This document shows positions 22,979 through 36,315 of a stretch of DNA of 64,000 bases, in pieces. Position 1 is the stretch's first letter, and every line of letters begins with the position of its first letter. Source of the DNA: Manduca sexta (lineage: Eukaryota > Arthropoda > Insecta > Lepidoptera > Sphingidae); NCBI RefSeq assembly GCF_014839805.1, contig NC_051140.1, positions 8,701,826 through 8,765,825 of the forward strand, in the 5' to 3' direction. The translations under genes and the position numbers were made by a program. The notes below the pieces were generated by a model. That model worked only from the letters and a program-made list of their open reading frames with translations. It searched no databases and had not been told where the DNA came from.

Positions 22979-23499
22979 AGGCTGATCAAAAGAGTAAAAA
23001 AGCTAAAAGAATTAATAAAACAATATTAAATAAGTTGTATGGAAGCAATGAAAGGGATAATATGATTAGACGCTTGTTGAATTATAAGAAAAATACTAGA
23101 AGTAGAGCGTTAGCTACGGTTTAGGTCAAACGTGTCTTGGAATCAAGATGAATTTAGAGGTGTTTGTGTAATTTGGAAGAAAAATGTGAGTATTTACTGA
23201 CAATAAAGTAATTGTGTTATTCTGGAATGAATCTTACAACAATAAGTTAATATACTTAAAATTCTAGTAAAACAAATAAATAATTGTAAAGGGTTATCTT
23301 TCGACATCTCGAATCCGTAACAAAATGTCTTCAGACTACGGTAGCGAGACAAAAAGAAGCAAAGAGATATTGAGAGCAGTCAAAAAGGATTGTACAAAGA
23401 GTATATACGAGCATATTAATAATAATCTACGCATATCATAAAACAAAGTTCCCTTTTCTGTCTGTTATCGATTTTCTAAAATATACTAAACAGATTATT

Positions 23500-23635
23500 T
23501 TAAATGAAATTTGATATAGAGATAGATTAAGACCCTGCAAAAGTTATAGGCTACTTTCTATTCCAGGAAAATATATAGCATGATTTTTGTCCCGGAAAAC
23601 TCCTTCACGCGGGCAAAGCCACGAGCTAAACCTAG
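23500..23635 (+). mobile_element. Helitron-like 3' fragment
   Basis: Aatgaaatttgatatagaga ... cccggaaaactccttcacgc, gggcaaagccacgagc and terminal cCTAG before a host T. Confidence 0.6.
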
Positions 23636-23940
23636 TATTCTAATAGTACAGAACGAATTACACAAACTGACTGCGACAAGGTGATATCAAAACTATCAAA
23701 ACTCGTTGAAATTTCACCCAATGTTAAAGGCTTGGTTTGCTTGCTTTTCGATTTATCAAGACTCCTGATACGACGTGTACAAAGACAGTTTATAGTAAAT
23801 ATTTTGACTTGACAGAGACAGTCTTTGAAGAGAGGGAACAACCTACTTTTCATCGGTTTTGTTAGTTTAGGTTTATGCCAAACACTTGTTGGGACTAGGT
23901 AGGCAAAGTAAGAGCATTTTAGAAATTTCAGAAGGTATTA

Positions 23941-24613
23941 TCTATATATATAAAAATCAATTGCTGTTCGTTAGTCTCGCTAAAACTCGAGAACGGCTGA
24001 ACCGATTTGGCTAATTTTGGTTTTGAATTATTTGTGGAAGTCCAGGGATGGATTAAACGGTGACGAACATAAATAATAAATAACGGAAAATACTAAAAAC
24101 GACAATATAAGTTTTCAATACAAAATGTTCCTACCTGTCAAACATTTCATGTCTTTTTCTCTTTTTAGAAATAAAGAACTGTAACATATACTTATATATA
24201 GATGTATTCAGAAATAAGTCTGTTTCATAGTTGTAATATGAGGTCCGATTTCTTTGGTTTATTTTGTTCAAATACAAAACATTTCAGAAATAAATAAAGT
24301 GTAAAAATGTCAGTGGGTTCTTAAAAATAGAAAATAAATAAATAAATTTCAAGACTATTATTAAAATCTATCATCAATTTGTCAGTGCGTGAGAACTTTA
24401 TTTATTGTTATTGTCGCAAAATGCCACGGAGAAGATGACTTAGATCGTCGAAGTTAATCAAATGTGCGACAAGCTACCGCACGCGTAAACCGTACTCTCG
24501 ACTAGCGAGAGACAGATAATGATAACATACGTATTGTATGGCAAAATTGTTTTTCACAATAAATAATAATAATAAATGTATGTAGGTGATACGAAGTTCA
24601 CCGGGTCATCTAG
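23941..24613 (+). mobile_element. Lep1-type Helitron-like element, 673-bp copy
   Basis: Inserted between A (23940) and T (24614). It starts TCTATATATATAAAAATCAA and shows tcgttagtctcgctaaaact and gaacggctgaaccgatttgg. It ends tacgaagttcaccgggtcat then CTAG. Inside, near 24420, a short basic open stretch begins atgccacggagaagatga; it could be a decayed N-terminus of a Helitron Rep protein, but it stops after five codons. Confidence 0.75.
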
Positions 24614-25079
24614 TTATGATATAAATTACTTTAAAATCTAAAAAAGTGAAACAAAGAAATACATAAACGAAAAAAAAATATTGTGATAAATAAGATTTCA
24701 CTCTAAACTAACAACAATAAGCCGAAGTTAGTCTCAACTTTTTAATATTATCTAGCACGGCAAATTCACGCCACTGGAAATTGAAGTGAAGCACAGAATA
24801 AAAATCGACTAGTAGGAAACATTATATTCCATGGTAATCGGTGTGCATGATCCGACATCTTTGTTGACTCTGTTATGTTGTTGAATAACTTTAATTACTT
24901 CTAACCGTCTTACTTCTTACCAATATTATACATGGGAAAATGTTTCGATATTGGGCACACGGGTAGACTTTGTCCTGGATTAACATAATAACCCGGCATC
25001 TTGCCCTGATGGGGAATCTTAATTAAATTTTATTTGATAGATAGCCTTAGTGTCGTAGATATAGGTGGCGTTTCTGGTG

Positions 25080-25145
25080 TGGTGTGGTGTTTTAAGGACT
25101 TTTGTAGCAAGAAAGGCTTTTCACGCGGGCGAAGCCGCGAGTAAC
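25080..25145 (+). mobile_element. Helitron-like 3' fragment
   Basis: Ggcttttcacgcgggcgaag then ccgcgagtaacacctag. Same end type as the copies at 36021 and 63170. Confidence 0.5.
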
Positions 25146-25911
25146 ACCTAGATTTGATATAATTTTTACCTACCACACACATATATTTAACAACGAAGAC
25201 ATAGCTCGCCTACAATACCACGATGATTAGGTTAATTATCGTTGTTTGGCAACCGCGCACAAGTATGTAATAAACATAATTTATAGTATCTGTTTGACGC
25301 TCTTAATGAACGCGTGGTCTGCGATGTGGAAATTATGGCTGAGGACTTGCGAAGTTCCGACTTTCGAACATCATCTCTTATTTAATATCGTACTTTGAAC
25401 CATATTAGCAAACATTATTTCCAGCTTATGACTATTGTATTTTGGATTCTGATTAAGTATTAGACCTATATAAAGTATACCGGAATGTTGAATATTCAAA
25501 ATCACAAACTCATTAAAATGTTGCTTTCAACTCATACTATACCTATGATGTAAAATAAAAAAAGAATACTTCAATACAGTGTCGTAACGATAAGTGCAAA
25601 ACTTGTATAGCATGCCCTCACATTTTCCCATTGGAAATAACTTAATCTCTACCTTATGTTATTCAAAAAGAGTTGACATTCATTTGCAAGATATATTCTT
25701 GTAACGTACGTCGTTACTCTTCTCCTTTCATATGCGAAATATGTGTTTAAACTGAGACATCAATGTAATCAATTAATGTAAGCTTCAGAACCACGTCGCT
25801 TCCATGTTTGCGGCATTATCTAACGATTTGATAAATTGTAGTAATGTGTGGCATTGTATTGACAGTGTTGTATTAGTTGCTGAGCAGGAACCGAGACAAT
25901 CATATCATTAA

Positions 25912-26135
25912 CTAGCTTATTCCCGCGGCTCCGCCCGCGTGAAAAAGTTTTTCCGGGCTAAAGTTTTTTGGTATAAAAGTCACGCTATTGGAACATATTC
26001 ATCTATGCTCCGATCCCATTTGTCATAACGTGATGATATATAGCCTATAGCCATCGTCGATAAATGGCCTATCTAACACTGAAATAGTTTTTCAATTCGA
26101 ACCGGTATTTCCTGAGATTTTCATGTCAGTTGTGT
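25912..26135 (-). mobile_element. Helitron-like element, partial
   Basis: The plus strand reads ctagcttattcccgcggctc, then gaaaaagtttttccgggc and one copy of the unit that is tandemly repeated at 53373-54235 (cataacgtgatgatatatag ... gaaccggtatttcctgagat). The other end is lost. Confidence 0.65.
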
Positions 26136-26409
26136 CAAAAAAAATTATACACATTACAATTAACGAAGATGTATTTACACAAGGATGTGAGGGTAAAAGA
26201 CAGATAGAATTAAACAAATATTTGAGTATGTTTATTATAATTACCTGCTTGTATTTACTGTGTATTATCTTAAAATTGGATACTTTTGCATGTATTTGAA
26301 CAATATGAAATATTTATTTAGATGAAGAATAACAATGTTTGAAGTATATCAGAAGGTAAAAAATGGCAAACACATACTCACAGAGTATGCTTACTTCTCA
26401 GTAGTAAAT

Positions 26410-26510
26410 CTTTGGCTATACCCCTGGTGTTGCAGAAGTCAATGAAAGGCGCTTAATATTAGGGTAACCGCTGACCGATTGCTCGCTTGGGTCATAAAAA
26501 ATGCGTTGAA
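26410..26510. repeat. Decayed interspersed repeat
   Basis: Cccctggtgttgcagaagtc, gggtaaccgctgaccgattg and ctcgcttgggtc resemble a common lepidopteran SINE/MITE tail as I remember it. Only one copy is in this window. The 61-codon open frame on the minus strand crosses it. Confidence 0.35.
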
Positions 26511-28379
26511 AATCATTAAAATCGAATATGTATTGAGGAAGGCGAAATTTGCAGCTCCGTTTGCTAATCCCATTAATACCTTTGTAATGTTGACACTTCA
26601 CAAATTAGTTATATAAACGGCCCTTCTAAATCCCATACATTAATGCTAGAAAAATAATTAGCATAATTGTGAAAAATTATTTATATTATATTTTTATTTC
26701 GCGATACTGTAGTTTTTAATAACAATCACATATTTAGGTGAATATTAGTTTTCGCATAAACTCTGAATATTCGCAATGATTTAAAAAAATACAAAAGATA
26801 TGTTTAACATATAACCGCTCATTAAAAATACCGCTACTCTCAAAATATGAATCGTGCGTAAATGTGGGAAACAGAAATGTGTTTTTATACTCTCCAGCAA
26901 ATACTTTTTATTTTATGACCTTGTTTATGTTCTTAAATGCTGAAAAGATTGCTATAAAAATGATATTATATTGACCTTCGAAACAATCGTAAAGTTTTGA
27001 TTGTTACCGAAATACCTGGATAATCTTTAAACAGCTTGTCGATGGAAAAAATAAAGCGCTATAATGCAGTATTTCTCTTGCCAATTAACGCAGTTTCAGT
27101 TGAACCATACCAAACCATAGAGGTCAAAGTTACTTGCAATCAGACTTTATGGTCTTGATTTTTTATACTTAAAATGAATAATCATAATAGTAAAATCAAT
27201 CAGATTTTTGAACTATAAGATTGAATTTTAGTAATTATTTACCCAATTATTAACTTCTTTATATTTATTGTGATTGGTCATAGGCCAGTCTTTTTCCATA
27301 ATATTAATATATTTTCCATAGATATATTAATAAAAAGCCATTGAGGCCGATGTTCTCAAATTTCACCAAATACTTTCTGTCATTTCCCCTTTCGTTTGAC
27401 CTGCTCATCAAAGATTATTGGCTTTGATACGTTATGACGCACACATCGGTATCATATCACAAAATCCCCTAATATAATATTATGACCTGCAATATTTATC
27501 ACTCCATCCCGGTCAAACTTTTGGCCTGATATCGCGAACTTAGGCAATAGTTTTCTAAGTAAGTGCGACATTTTATCCGTTTAGAAGAATGCTGTTGGGC
27601 GTTTGTTCAAGATTTATAATGGTATTTATCGTTAGATTTCGTGATGTTTTGGTCTGAAATGCTTTATTTCATGTGGTTTTGTATAGTCTAATCCAGTTCA
27701 GCGGTAGTTTATCGAGTTTACGAAACAAGACTTCGGTTTCGAACCTCAATTTGGGCAAATTTTCTGCATTTATATTAAAAAAACACACTTCACTCGTAAT
27801 GATATTTGTTCTAGAGAAATAAAGTCGGCAATTAATTTTAATTGTATCCCTTCTACCCCAAGTTTCAGGAGAAAATTATGTTTGCTTTCCTATTCAGTAA
27901 TACCATTATAATTTCTATTGTCTCTTGTATTTTATGCAAGAATTTCTTCTATATCAACCCTATTTGAAACTAAGGAATACTCTCATATTATCGCAACAAA
28001 GTTCACTACTAAGAATTATTATATTCTAGCGGTATTATTTTGTAGACATAAATGCCACAAGTCTCGAATAGTTTCCGTTTACAGTAATTCCAAAACTTAC
28101 TAAGAGCGTAAGTAAGATTTAGCTTATCCATTATCTTTGATATATTTGAACTTCGACATGGGTACTCAATGGGCTCTTTTATCCTCGGAAGTAAGGCGGA
28201 TGTAAGTTTTTATGTAAGGGCTATCGCAAACGTCCAACTTTTTGTCGATGATAAATCAGGTTCGATATATTGGAGCTAGCTTGTACCTAACAAATAGACG
28301 ATAAACTGATATTTATCGTCCAAGTCCAATCTACAAAAATATTGATGAGGTCAATGAGATATTCATTTATATATAAAAT

Positions 28380-28557
28380 TGTTTTTGCTTGCGGCTTCGA
28401 CCGCGTGAATAAGTTCTTTATGAAGATTATCTCAGAATAAAAAGTAGCCTATAGAATTCAGGAGTAATGTAAATTGCTATTAGTGAGAAAAAAATCAAAA
28501 TCGGTTCAGTAGCACCTGAGATTTAACAAGAATTTTCTAAGCTTTATATATTAGTAT
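28380..28557 (-). mobile_element. Helitron-like fragment
   Basis: Plus strand: ttgcggcttcgaccgcgtga at one end, tcggttcagtagcacctgag and tttatatattagtatgc at the other. Same family, middle deleted. Confidence 0.55.
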
Positions 28558-29023
28558 GCTGTATAGCTATGTTATCAATTTTTTAAGGAAGATCTAAATT
28601 CGTATGTATGTAATATATTTTTTTTACAAAAAGAAAAAACAATCATACTTATCCAATACAAGCTAAAAAATATCATACAATCTGCTTTTTGGTAAAAACC
28701 AGAACTGATTATAACAGATAACAGTCTGCAACAGACCTGTAATAAATCCCAGCATTTATTGGTTCGGTAGAATAAACCTGCAATGTGCAGTGCTTTTCGT
28801 CTTCCAACATTTAATTGAATCGATACGCGGTCTTTTTACCACAAGTTGAGGCATCGAAAACTTTTGTTACTTAGTTTCGGGTTACTGATTGGGTTCTGAA
28901 GAAGTTTATTTCGAAGACAAAAGATGTATGAGATACTTACGATACGGGTTAGGGGTCAAGAGATTGTTCGAACCTGATGCTATAAGATAGTGTCGAATAA
29001 GACGATCATGATAGAATGTGTAT

Positions 29024-29310
29024 CAGTGGCGAAGGGATTATATAATCCGATTCCCGCGGCTTCTCTTTATATAGCATTTATTTAGAATCTAATTACCATT
29101 AAATTGCATGTTGTGTTCACTTCAAGAAGGTTGTTCATTTTTGTTAATGAACATAATGTAATATTTTTTATCTTGAATTCTGTTTGCCGTGTACAACCAG
29201 TTTTGTGAACCTAATAAAAAAAAGTACAATTTGCTGGTCGTATTTATGCATATAGTATATATGTTCTGTCGGGTTCTCTTTCGGAAATATTCATTCACCC
29301 TTCGCCGAAG
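29024..29310. mobile_element. hAT-like MITE, second copy of the CAGTGGCGAAGGG family
   Basis: Starts CAGTGGCGAAGGG and ends CCCTTCGCCGAAG (decayed right end). It is flanked by atgtgtat and atgtgtag, an 8-bp target duplication with one mismatch. 287 bp with no ORF, longer inside than the copy at 5015. Confidence 0.65.
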
Positions 29311-29966
29311 ATGTGTAGTTTGTTATCAAATACTTATTGGAATGGTTCGCTAGCTCACTATTACGAGGTTCTGTGTTATATTTTATGAACAATACCACAA
29401 TTTTTTTGTCTTTTTCACTCAAAATTTCCAATAATTCTGTAAAATAACTAAGGAGGGAACCATAAATTTATCTTTTCTAATTTATACCAATACGATTTTT
29501 CTAAGATAAATCATTAACATAGAATCTCGTCACAATGGATCAGCGAATTATGTGTAAAAGACTATAGAAAAGAAAAAAACTGTCAAAGGATTTATCATTA
29601 TTTAAAACATATTTTAAAGGACTAAGTCTGTCTAGTTTCCATAATCCACGATAACCATTCTCAGTCACGTTTAATATCAATTAATTTTCAAGAATCGGTC
29701 CAGTCATCCTGTTATAATTTATTCAAGAAACACTAAAATATTTGATTTATCCTCTGGCAAACATTTGATTCGAAATTGACGAGACAATAGGGTATCAGAT
29801 TAATATCATATCAACGGGATTGGCACAGACATTGGTTCGAATAATGCTGAATCAATCATTCTGTGAGTATTATAATATTAGGGACTGGTTCATTGCTCCG
29901 GCGTTCTGTTACTAGTCCGTTAAATATGTATGGTTAAATGGCATATTAATTTACTTCATGAAGTAT

Positions 29967-30283
29967 ATAATATCAGCCCTGTATTATGTACTGTCTCAGT
30001 GTTGGGCACGGGCCTCCTCTACTACTGAGACGGATTAAGCCTTAGTCCACCACGCTGGCCTAGTGCGGGTTGGTAGACTTCACACACGTTCGAAGTTTCA
30101 ATAGACAACTTCTCAGGTGTGCAGATTTCCTCACGATGTTTTCCTTCACCGATAAAGCAAGCGATAATTCACAAAGAATATACACATAATTTTAGAAAAT
30201 TCAGAGGTGTGTGCTCTTGGGTTTTGAACCTGTGGACATTCGCCTCGGCAGTCTGTTCCACAACCGACTAGACTATCGCCGCT
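29967..30283 (-). repeat. SINE family A copy, full-length
   Basis: Reverse copy from tatcagccctgtattatgta to the head (gactatcgccgc). Box B region readable as ggttttgaacctgtgg on the plus strand. Confidence 0.85.
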
Positions 30284-30880
30284 TTATAAAGTAGTTTGGG
30301 CTTAACAAAGTTATTTACTCACACCTAGTTTTCCCCAATAGACCTATCCGAATATTATTTCCTAATGACGAAGAACTACCATAAAGAGTTGGATAGACGT
30401 TAAACTCCCTTATAGAACAGCTTCCATAGAACTGATCGGTAATTCGAATAGCATTTCTGAATCCGCCAATATACATTCAGTTTCTGATTAACAAACTCCG
30501 ACGCAAACTCTATCGTTGCCCGTTTACAATGTACAAACGGTTATCATATCTGAGTAAATGCTACCACAGAATATGTGAATAAGGTATATATTCCTATACC
30601 TGTGCCTTCGCCTATAATATGCCTGTGTCTAGTTGTGGTTGCGGTGTACAGCGTCTAACTACATGTCAACGCATTAGTGATACCTCGTAGAGTGGCATGA
30701 CTATGGTAGCTAATAGTGATGACGTAATTAGGGAGGATATCATCATATAAATTGAGTTGCTCATTCTTTTCATCATATTCTGTTGTAGTGGTATAAATGT
30801 ATAATTTATTATAAAGGTTGTTATGTTGTCAAAAAATTAATGTACAAAATCATATTTTTCATTTCTAGTATTATATTTTT

Positions 30881-31123
30881 ATACGGCCACAACAGTGAGC
30901 CCGCTACACCTGATGGTGAGTGGAGTAGCGTCCAATACAATGTCGACTGACAAGAGATAATTACTCCTCGGCAGTCGACATAATTATGCCGGCCTTTTGG
31001 AATTGGATATACACAGGCTGATCCAGGAACGCGACACACTTACGTGGGCCACTATGACGGGTTTTAACACCTTGTGTACGGTGGTCGCTATCCAGGCGGA
31101 TATTAAATACTACCACCAGCAAA
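30881..31123 (+). repeat. Interspersed repeat family C
   Basis: Best-preserved copy: cacctgatggtgagtggagt, gtcgactgacaagagataat, tcggcagtcgaca, ggccactatgacgggtttta, tactaccaccagcaaat. The internal words gtcgactg and cagtcgac are inverted around a short centre and may form a hairpin. Confidence 0.75.
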
Positions 31124-34100
31124 TGTTGTTTATCGTGTTCAATTATGCTTAAAATGCGTATAATAATAGGAAGCTGATAACCGCAAATTTACTTTGCATA
31201 CCGCAAAACCCGATACCGATAATATTTTCCCAACAGTAAGGATGTTGCGGTTTCCCACTTTATCAATAATCTTTTTATAGAATTAACCGATGACATATTG
31301 GTAAACATTTACTTATCGCACAAACATTAATGACGTCAAAATGAATCTCACACAAATGAAAGTTGAAACACCTATCACAACATGGTTCATATCTTAAATA
31401 TAAATTATCCTATAATAACAAAAATTTCTCTTACATCTTTAAGTTTCACTTTTAAGTGTAAAATAAATAAATTTACTCATTGTTGCCTTGGATATTTAAC
31501 TTCAATCTGTTCAACAGACTTCAACCTGTTTCACAAGATTGGAATATTTATTTTACAGTTATATTAAACAGCTAATGTGGATATTAGAGTGTGCCTTGTA
31601 TTTGGTCGGCTTATACATTAATGTGACAAGTAGCATTCAGTCAGAAGTTGTGAAACAGGCTCTTACCTAAATATAATACAACGAACACAGTTTATTAAAT
31701 CCTAAAAGATTGCCGTTACCGCGCAACTCATGCATCTAAATTAATAGACACATTACAAGTGCAATGCAGTGCGTCGACCGGTATATTAAGAATTTTTCTC
31801 AGACGTCTTTACATTATTTCTCGCACGTAAATTACGTGCCTTCACATATAACGGGTTACCATGAATTGATATTTATTCCACACGTATTATTCCTTTATTG
31901 CATTCACAATTGTATTGGAAATCACGAAGCGTTAAGTTTCAACTGAAAGCAGGCTCATGCTTAAGCTATGTGGGTGTAGCAATGAAATATTTTTTTCGTG
32001 GAATTATTATTTTGCCCTATAATGTCAATGTCTGGAATAATTCCCGTTTTTAATCGTTGTCACTGTTCGACTGAAGAGTTAGTGAAGACATCTGAAGGCG
32101 CAATTTCATGAATCACGAATTTAATAACTATTTGCATAATGATTACGGTTAAAGAACATAAGTATTATTTTGTTGACAAGAACATTTTAGTGTGTGTTCT
32201 ATTTATGTATTATTTAGTAAAACAAGTGGTGATTTTTCCGGGTCTAAACCTTCAGAACTAAATTGTATTTACTGCAAAAAACATTACGTGTCAATAAATA
32301 TTTCATTAATTTCGTCGAAAACTATGTGCAATTTTACTAATAAATTTTCAAATACAATCATTTTTGTCGCCACCACTCACGAGTCGAAGTTATTGGAAAA
32401 CGTCACCTAATGATAATACTTGTATTGGTGCTCCAAAACTCTCCAAAATCAAGCGACTTGACGCATTACGCGTCCAAAACACCCGCTTGCGTAATTATTC
32501 AAAAATGTTTAATGGAGACCGAAAGTGCCATTAACCAATCGTAAGCTTTGCATACACTTTACTTCGAAAGCAAAGTTTACTTAAAGCCAAAGAGTACTTC
32601 CTAACTACGTAATTGAATTATTAATCAATGCGAAAAGTAATTTTCACAAAACATCTAAGGGCTTGCTTGCGCTTCTGTTCATTTTTCAGCGACATTCTTA
32701 TAGCACGAATGTTTAACAATACAATATATTACGGTATTGCAAAGCGCAAGGTAAAGAAATAGTTAAAATTTTAAAATATTAATTTATCGATATCTATTCT
32801 ATTTCACACAACTGTCGTAAATATAAATAGCTGTTAATCAATATTTGACTGTTCTCGCACTACGATAAGAAAATCGTGCTATTTAAGTTCTTGACGCACG
32901 TTTACTATAATAGAGCGCTCCAAGCCTTATTCCAAAATTTGATATTTTTTTTTTTTATATAATTTTTATACTTCCTTAATATTTTATAGCCGATATGTTT
33001 TTAAAGGTTTATTAATAATAGTTTTATTGAATTCGTGTTTATTATGTTTTAATAATATTTCAAGTTAGGATTTTAGTCTTGACGCTTGATTGACTACGTC
33101 AATGTACTCGAAACCTTATATTTTAAAAGGCTGGTCTGGAATCTAGATTATTAGTCGACCTTTTGACTTCAACTATTGTACTTTTCAACCAATGAAAGGT
33201 ATTATAATTGTATTGTTAACGTGCCTGTTGGGATTGAACTATTAAAGTTCTTTGTTAGTACTTACACTCACCCACGTGATACTTATATTACGATCTCATG
33301 CGCAAAACTTGATGTTACTGAAGCTAATGGTTTAAAAATATAAATAGTAGAATATATTACAAACTCATCCGCAAAACTTCATGCTTGCAGAACAACTGTT
33401 TTATAAAATATAAGAACTTTATGAGAAACTTTCTTACTTATGGAGCCAATTCATCAAAAATGGTCAATATATACTCCACAAAATACTCTACACGTTTCAA
33501 AATAGCAAAATATACGGTGCACCTAAAATGTACTTATAACAAAATATCCGTACTCATTCCCGTAAAATCGGTAGATATATCTTTAAACTCTCTGAAACAA
33601 ATCCGTCTTAATCTAAATTTTCCACTTCCCATAGACCTTCGGAAATCGATTCAGCCGCCTCTAATACATTTGCCACATCTGCGGAGCGTAATATCTTTAT
33701 GAGTCGTATATTCAGATCGGTGTCTTCATTAGGTAACAATATGAGATTTTTATTGTTCCCCGCCTAATGGTATTTCTCGATTAGCATCTGCCAGCTTTTA
33801 CCCCGAAGATAAAATTAAGGTCTGAAACACTTAACATATTCCGTTGTTCTATTTTATTTTCCGTTGCTTGCAAAATCTTGCTTTCGCTTAATGTTGACGT
33901 TATTTTTGCAGGCTCCGTATGAGTAAGCCACCATTCATATAGGTACTTTAGTTTTATTTTATATGTGATTATTATATAAAATAAAAAACTCATTGCTTTG
34001 ACAAAATTTTAGTACATTGAGTATAATGATTTTTTTATGTTTACGTGAATGTTTAACATCGAAATACATGTAGTTTTGAATACAACCTGTATTCTAATTA

Positions 34101-34144
34101 GGAAAATATGAGGTAATAAAATACAATCAGACATTCAATTTACA
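31124..34144. other. No gene seen
   Basis: Besides the short repeat at 31588, nothing recognised. The 105-codon frame at 33385-33702 is the longest here but has no motif, no good splice context and AT-biased composition. Confidence 0.5.
31588..31678 (+). repeat. Short repeat shared with 49745
   Basis: Tgccttgtatttggtcggct, tatacattaatgtgacaagt, cagtcagaagttgtgaaa. About 75% alike by eye to 49745-49838. Family unknown. Confidence 0.55.
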
Positions 34145-34333
34145 ATGAGAACATTCCGTCATAGTTTAAGAAACACTAACAAAATTAAATTAAGACATCA
34201 CAGAACCAGCAATTACGGTAAGAAAAATATAATGTTTGAGGGTGCGTATTTATATAATAGTCTTCCAAACAATATAAAAGAGCCTAAATTAATGGAGATA
34301 TTTAAAACAAGGATATGGGCATGTAAAGATTGA
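34145..34333 (+). pseudogene. C-terminal remnant of a non-LTR retrotransposon reverse transcriptase
   Basis: A 62-codon frame containing SLRNTNKIKLRHHRTSNYGK, FEGAYLYNSLPNNIKEP and FKTRIWACKD. The pattern LRN..KI.L..HRT..YGK....GA.LYN.LP..IK......FK is the familiar tail found after the reverse transcriptase domain of jockey/CR1-type LINEs in insects. No upstream RT motifs (such as YxDD) are present, so this is a 5'-truncated remnant. Confidence 0.6.
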
Positions 34334-36020
34334 TTAAGCTAACCATAGTTTTTAAGTAAGTTTAATTTACGACCACTCATTGTAAGTGAACATCTTATCT
34401 TGAATGAGAAAATAAATACTCTAGACTTTTCTCTAACATTAAACTAGTTTTCGGAATTAATCGCAGTTTTTTATATTTTAATTTTCCCCGAGTTTTGTGA
34501 CCATAAGGACTGCAAAATATTCGAAACATACTAAAAGAATTAAGATATAAAAAACCGCGATCAAATCTCAAAACTAGTTATATTTCGAAGTCTATTGGGT
34601 TTTTAATAGTAAGTATTTAGTAAAGATGGCAAGATCTATTTCTGAAAATCGTGTAAATAAATGTACTACATAAATATGAAAGAGTATCTCCATATATTGC
34701 TTTATATCAATTACAACGAGAAATGTTGAATTCCCTTTGTGTGATCAGCTAAGTACAAGTTTTGATTTGGTTACGCACGGATGCACAGGCTTTCATACAA
34801 TATTAACACAATGAACTCTGAGCCTTAATGATCTCGGAATTTAATTGCATATAATGGCAATTATTGTTTATCAGATCGTCTCCATACATTATGTCAAACA
34901 ATTACATCATAATTATATTTCTGGTCTTATTAATAATTTACACTCTTTAATACAGTGTAAATTCAGTTTGTTTTCTGTTTTAATGAAATCTATAGATCTT
35001 TACCTTTGACGAAGACACGAGCAATAGCTAGTTAATAAAATGATACTATAACACTAGTTCGTGCTGGGCAAATATAGATACACCTGAAGTGTTCACATAT
35101 TTCATGATTAGGAAAACCAGACACATTAATCTTAATGCATATTTGAGATCGTGTATTGCTCAAACAGACAATTACTGAATAGATAGAATAAATGGATACA
35201 CCATTAACTTTATAAACATTATTTCGACGAAGGCTAATTGACATAAACGACAATTTTTCCGAAAAACTTTAACTAAGTTAAAAATACATGGAAAAAAGTA
35301 CTCATTTTAAATATGAATGAAACTGAATGTCGCAAAAAAAATGTCGTTTAAGTCAATTAGCCTTTCACCCGTCGATTTTTATTTTCCTGATTTATCAAAC
35401 GTCCGATTAAAATTAACCACTAAAAAAATATTTACTCTAGCAAATTCAATAATTAGGAAATGGTTGTAAATGACAACATAAAAGATTAGAAATTGGTTGA
35501 AATAGAAAACAGAAGAGACAATTATTTAACGGTAAAACTTAAATCTTTAAGTTGTCCGTGTTCTATTTGGTCGTATGAATAACTTTTATGTGACGATTAA
35601 ATGAGCCCTAAAACATTATGTCGTTTATGACGTCCAAGTCTGCAAAACCCGTGAGAAAGTCCAATATCTTATCAAGCAACCTTTGCAAGCTTTAATCGTG
35701 ATATCTTTAGTAAGATTTATAAATCGAGTTTTTGGAAATAAAGATTTGTTCACATAACCCGCGTCTTGTGTTGAATTTTATGGTAAGGTCTCTGGTCCAG
35801 GTTCAATTTTGTATTCAACTGGATATGATCTATCTATCTTACATAATATTATCTAAAAATTTGCATGATGCTCGTTTCGATTATTCGTATTGCGTGCCAA
35901 ATTGCGCGTAATGCTCTTTTCAATTAATAGTAGTCCGTGGTCGCCCAGGGCACATCTTAGAAGACATTACGAAAATATAATAGACCTGCATAATTCTACA
36001 TTCAGTTCTTCATAGAGATA

Positions 36021-36315
36021 CTAGGTGTTGCTCGCGTCTTCGCCCCATAAAGAGCCTTTCCCGCTGCCAAAGTCCCTAAAATACCGTAGCAATTGATAGA
36101 GCTATTGGCACGTCGCTAACTTCATATATTAAAAAGAAATACAGTTTCATTAGTTACTACTAGAGCAAATTATGGAAATAAAAAGCCTATGCGTTAATGC
36201 AGGCCATGGTCTATCCGTATGGCAAATTTCATCGAAATTCGTTCAGCTGTTGCTGTGATAACAAATATCCAAATATACAATATTTTTACTAACTTTCGCA
36301 TTTATAATATTAGTA
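36021..36315 (-). mobile_element. Helitron-like element
   Basis: Plus strand starts ctaggtgttgctcgcgtctt, includes caaatttcatcgaaattcg, and ends ctttcgcatttataatatta. These are the typical two ends of the lepidopteran family (host A precedes CTAG on this strand). Confidence 0.65.

Larger units (their letters stand above)
24614..28379. other. Repeat-bearing intergenic or intronic DNA
   Basis: Contains the Helitron-like pieces at 25080 and 25912 and the decayed repeat at 26410; otherwise nothing recognised. Confidence 0.5.

Noticed and set aside
23325..23441. Small frame starting MSSDYGSETKRSKEIL (38 codons)
   Set aside because: Hydrophilic and coding-like in part, but too short, with no splice, poly(A) or family evidence.
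28941..29023. Open segment on the minus strand ending at a perfect GTAAGT donor
   Set aside because: Only about 28 codons, and its upstream side runs straight into the terminus of a hAT-like MITE. It could still be a noncoding first exon of CCAPR, but nothing supports that.
33385..33702. 105-codon open frame on the plus strand
   Set aside because: No motif, low-complexity AT-driven composition, no convincing splice or start context.
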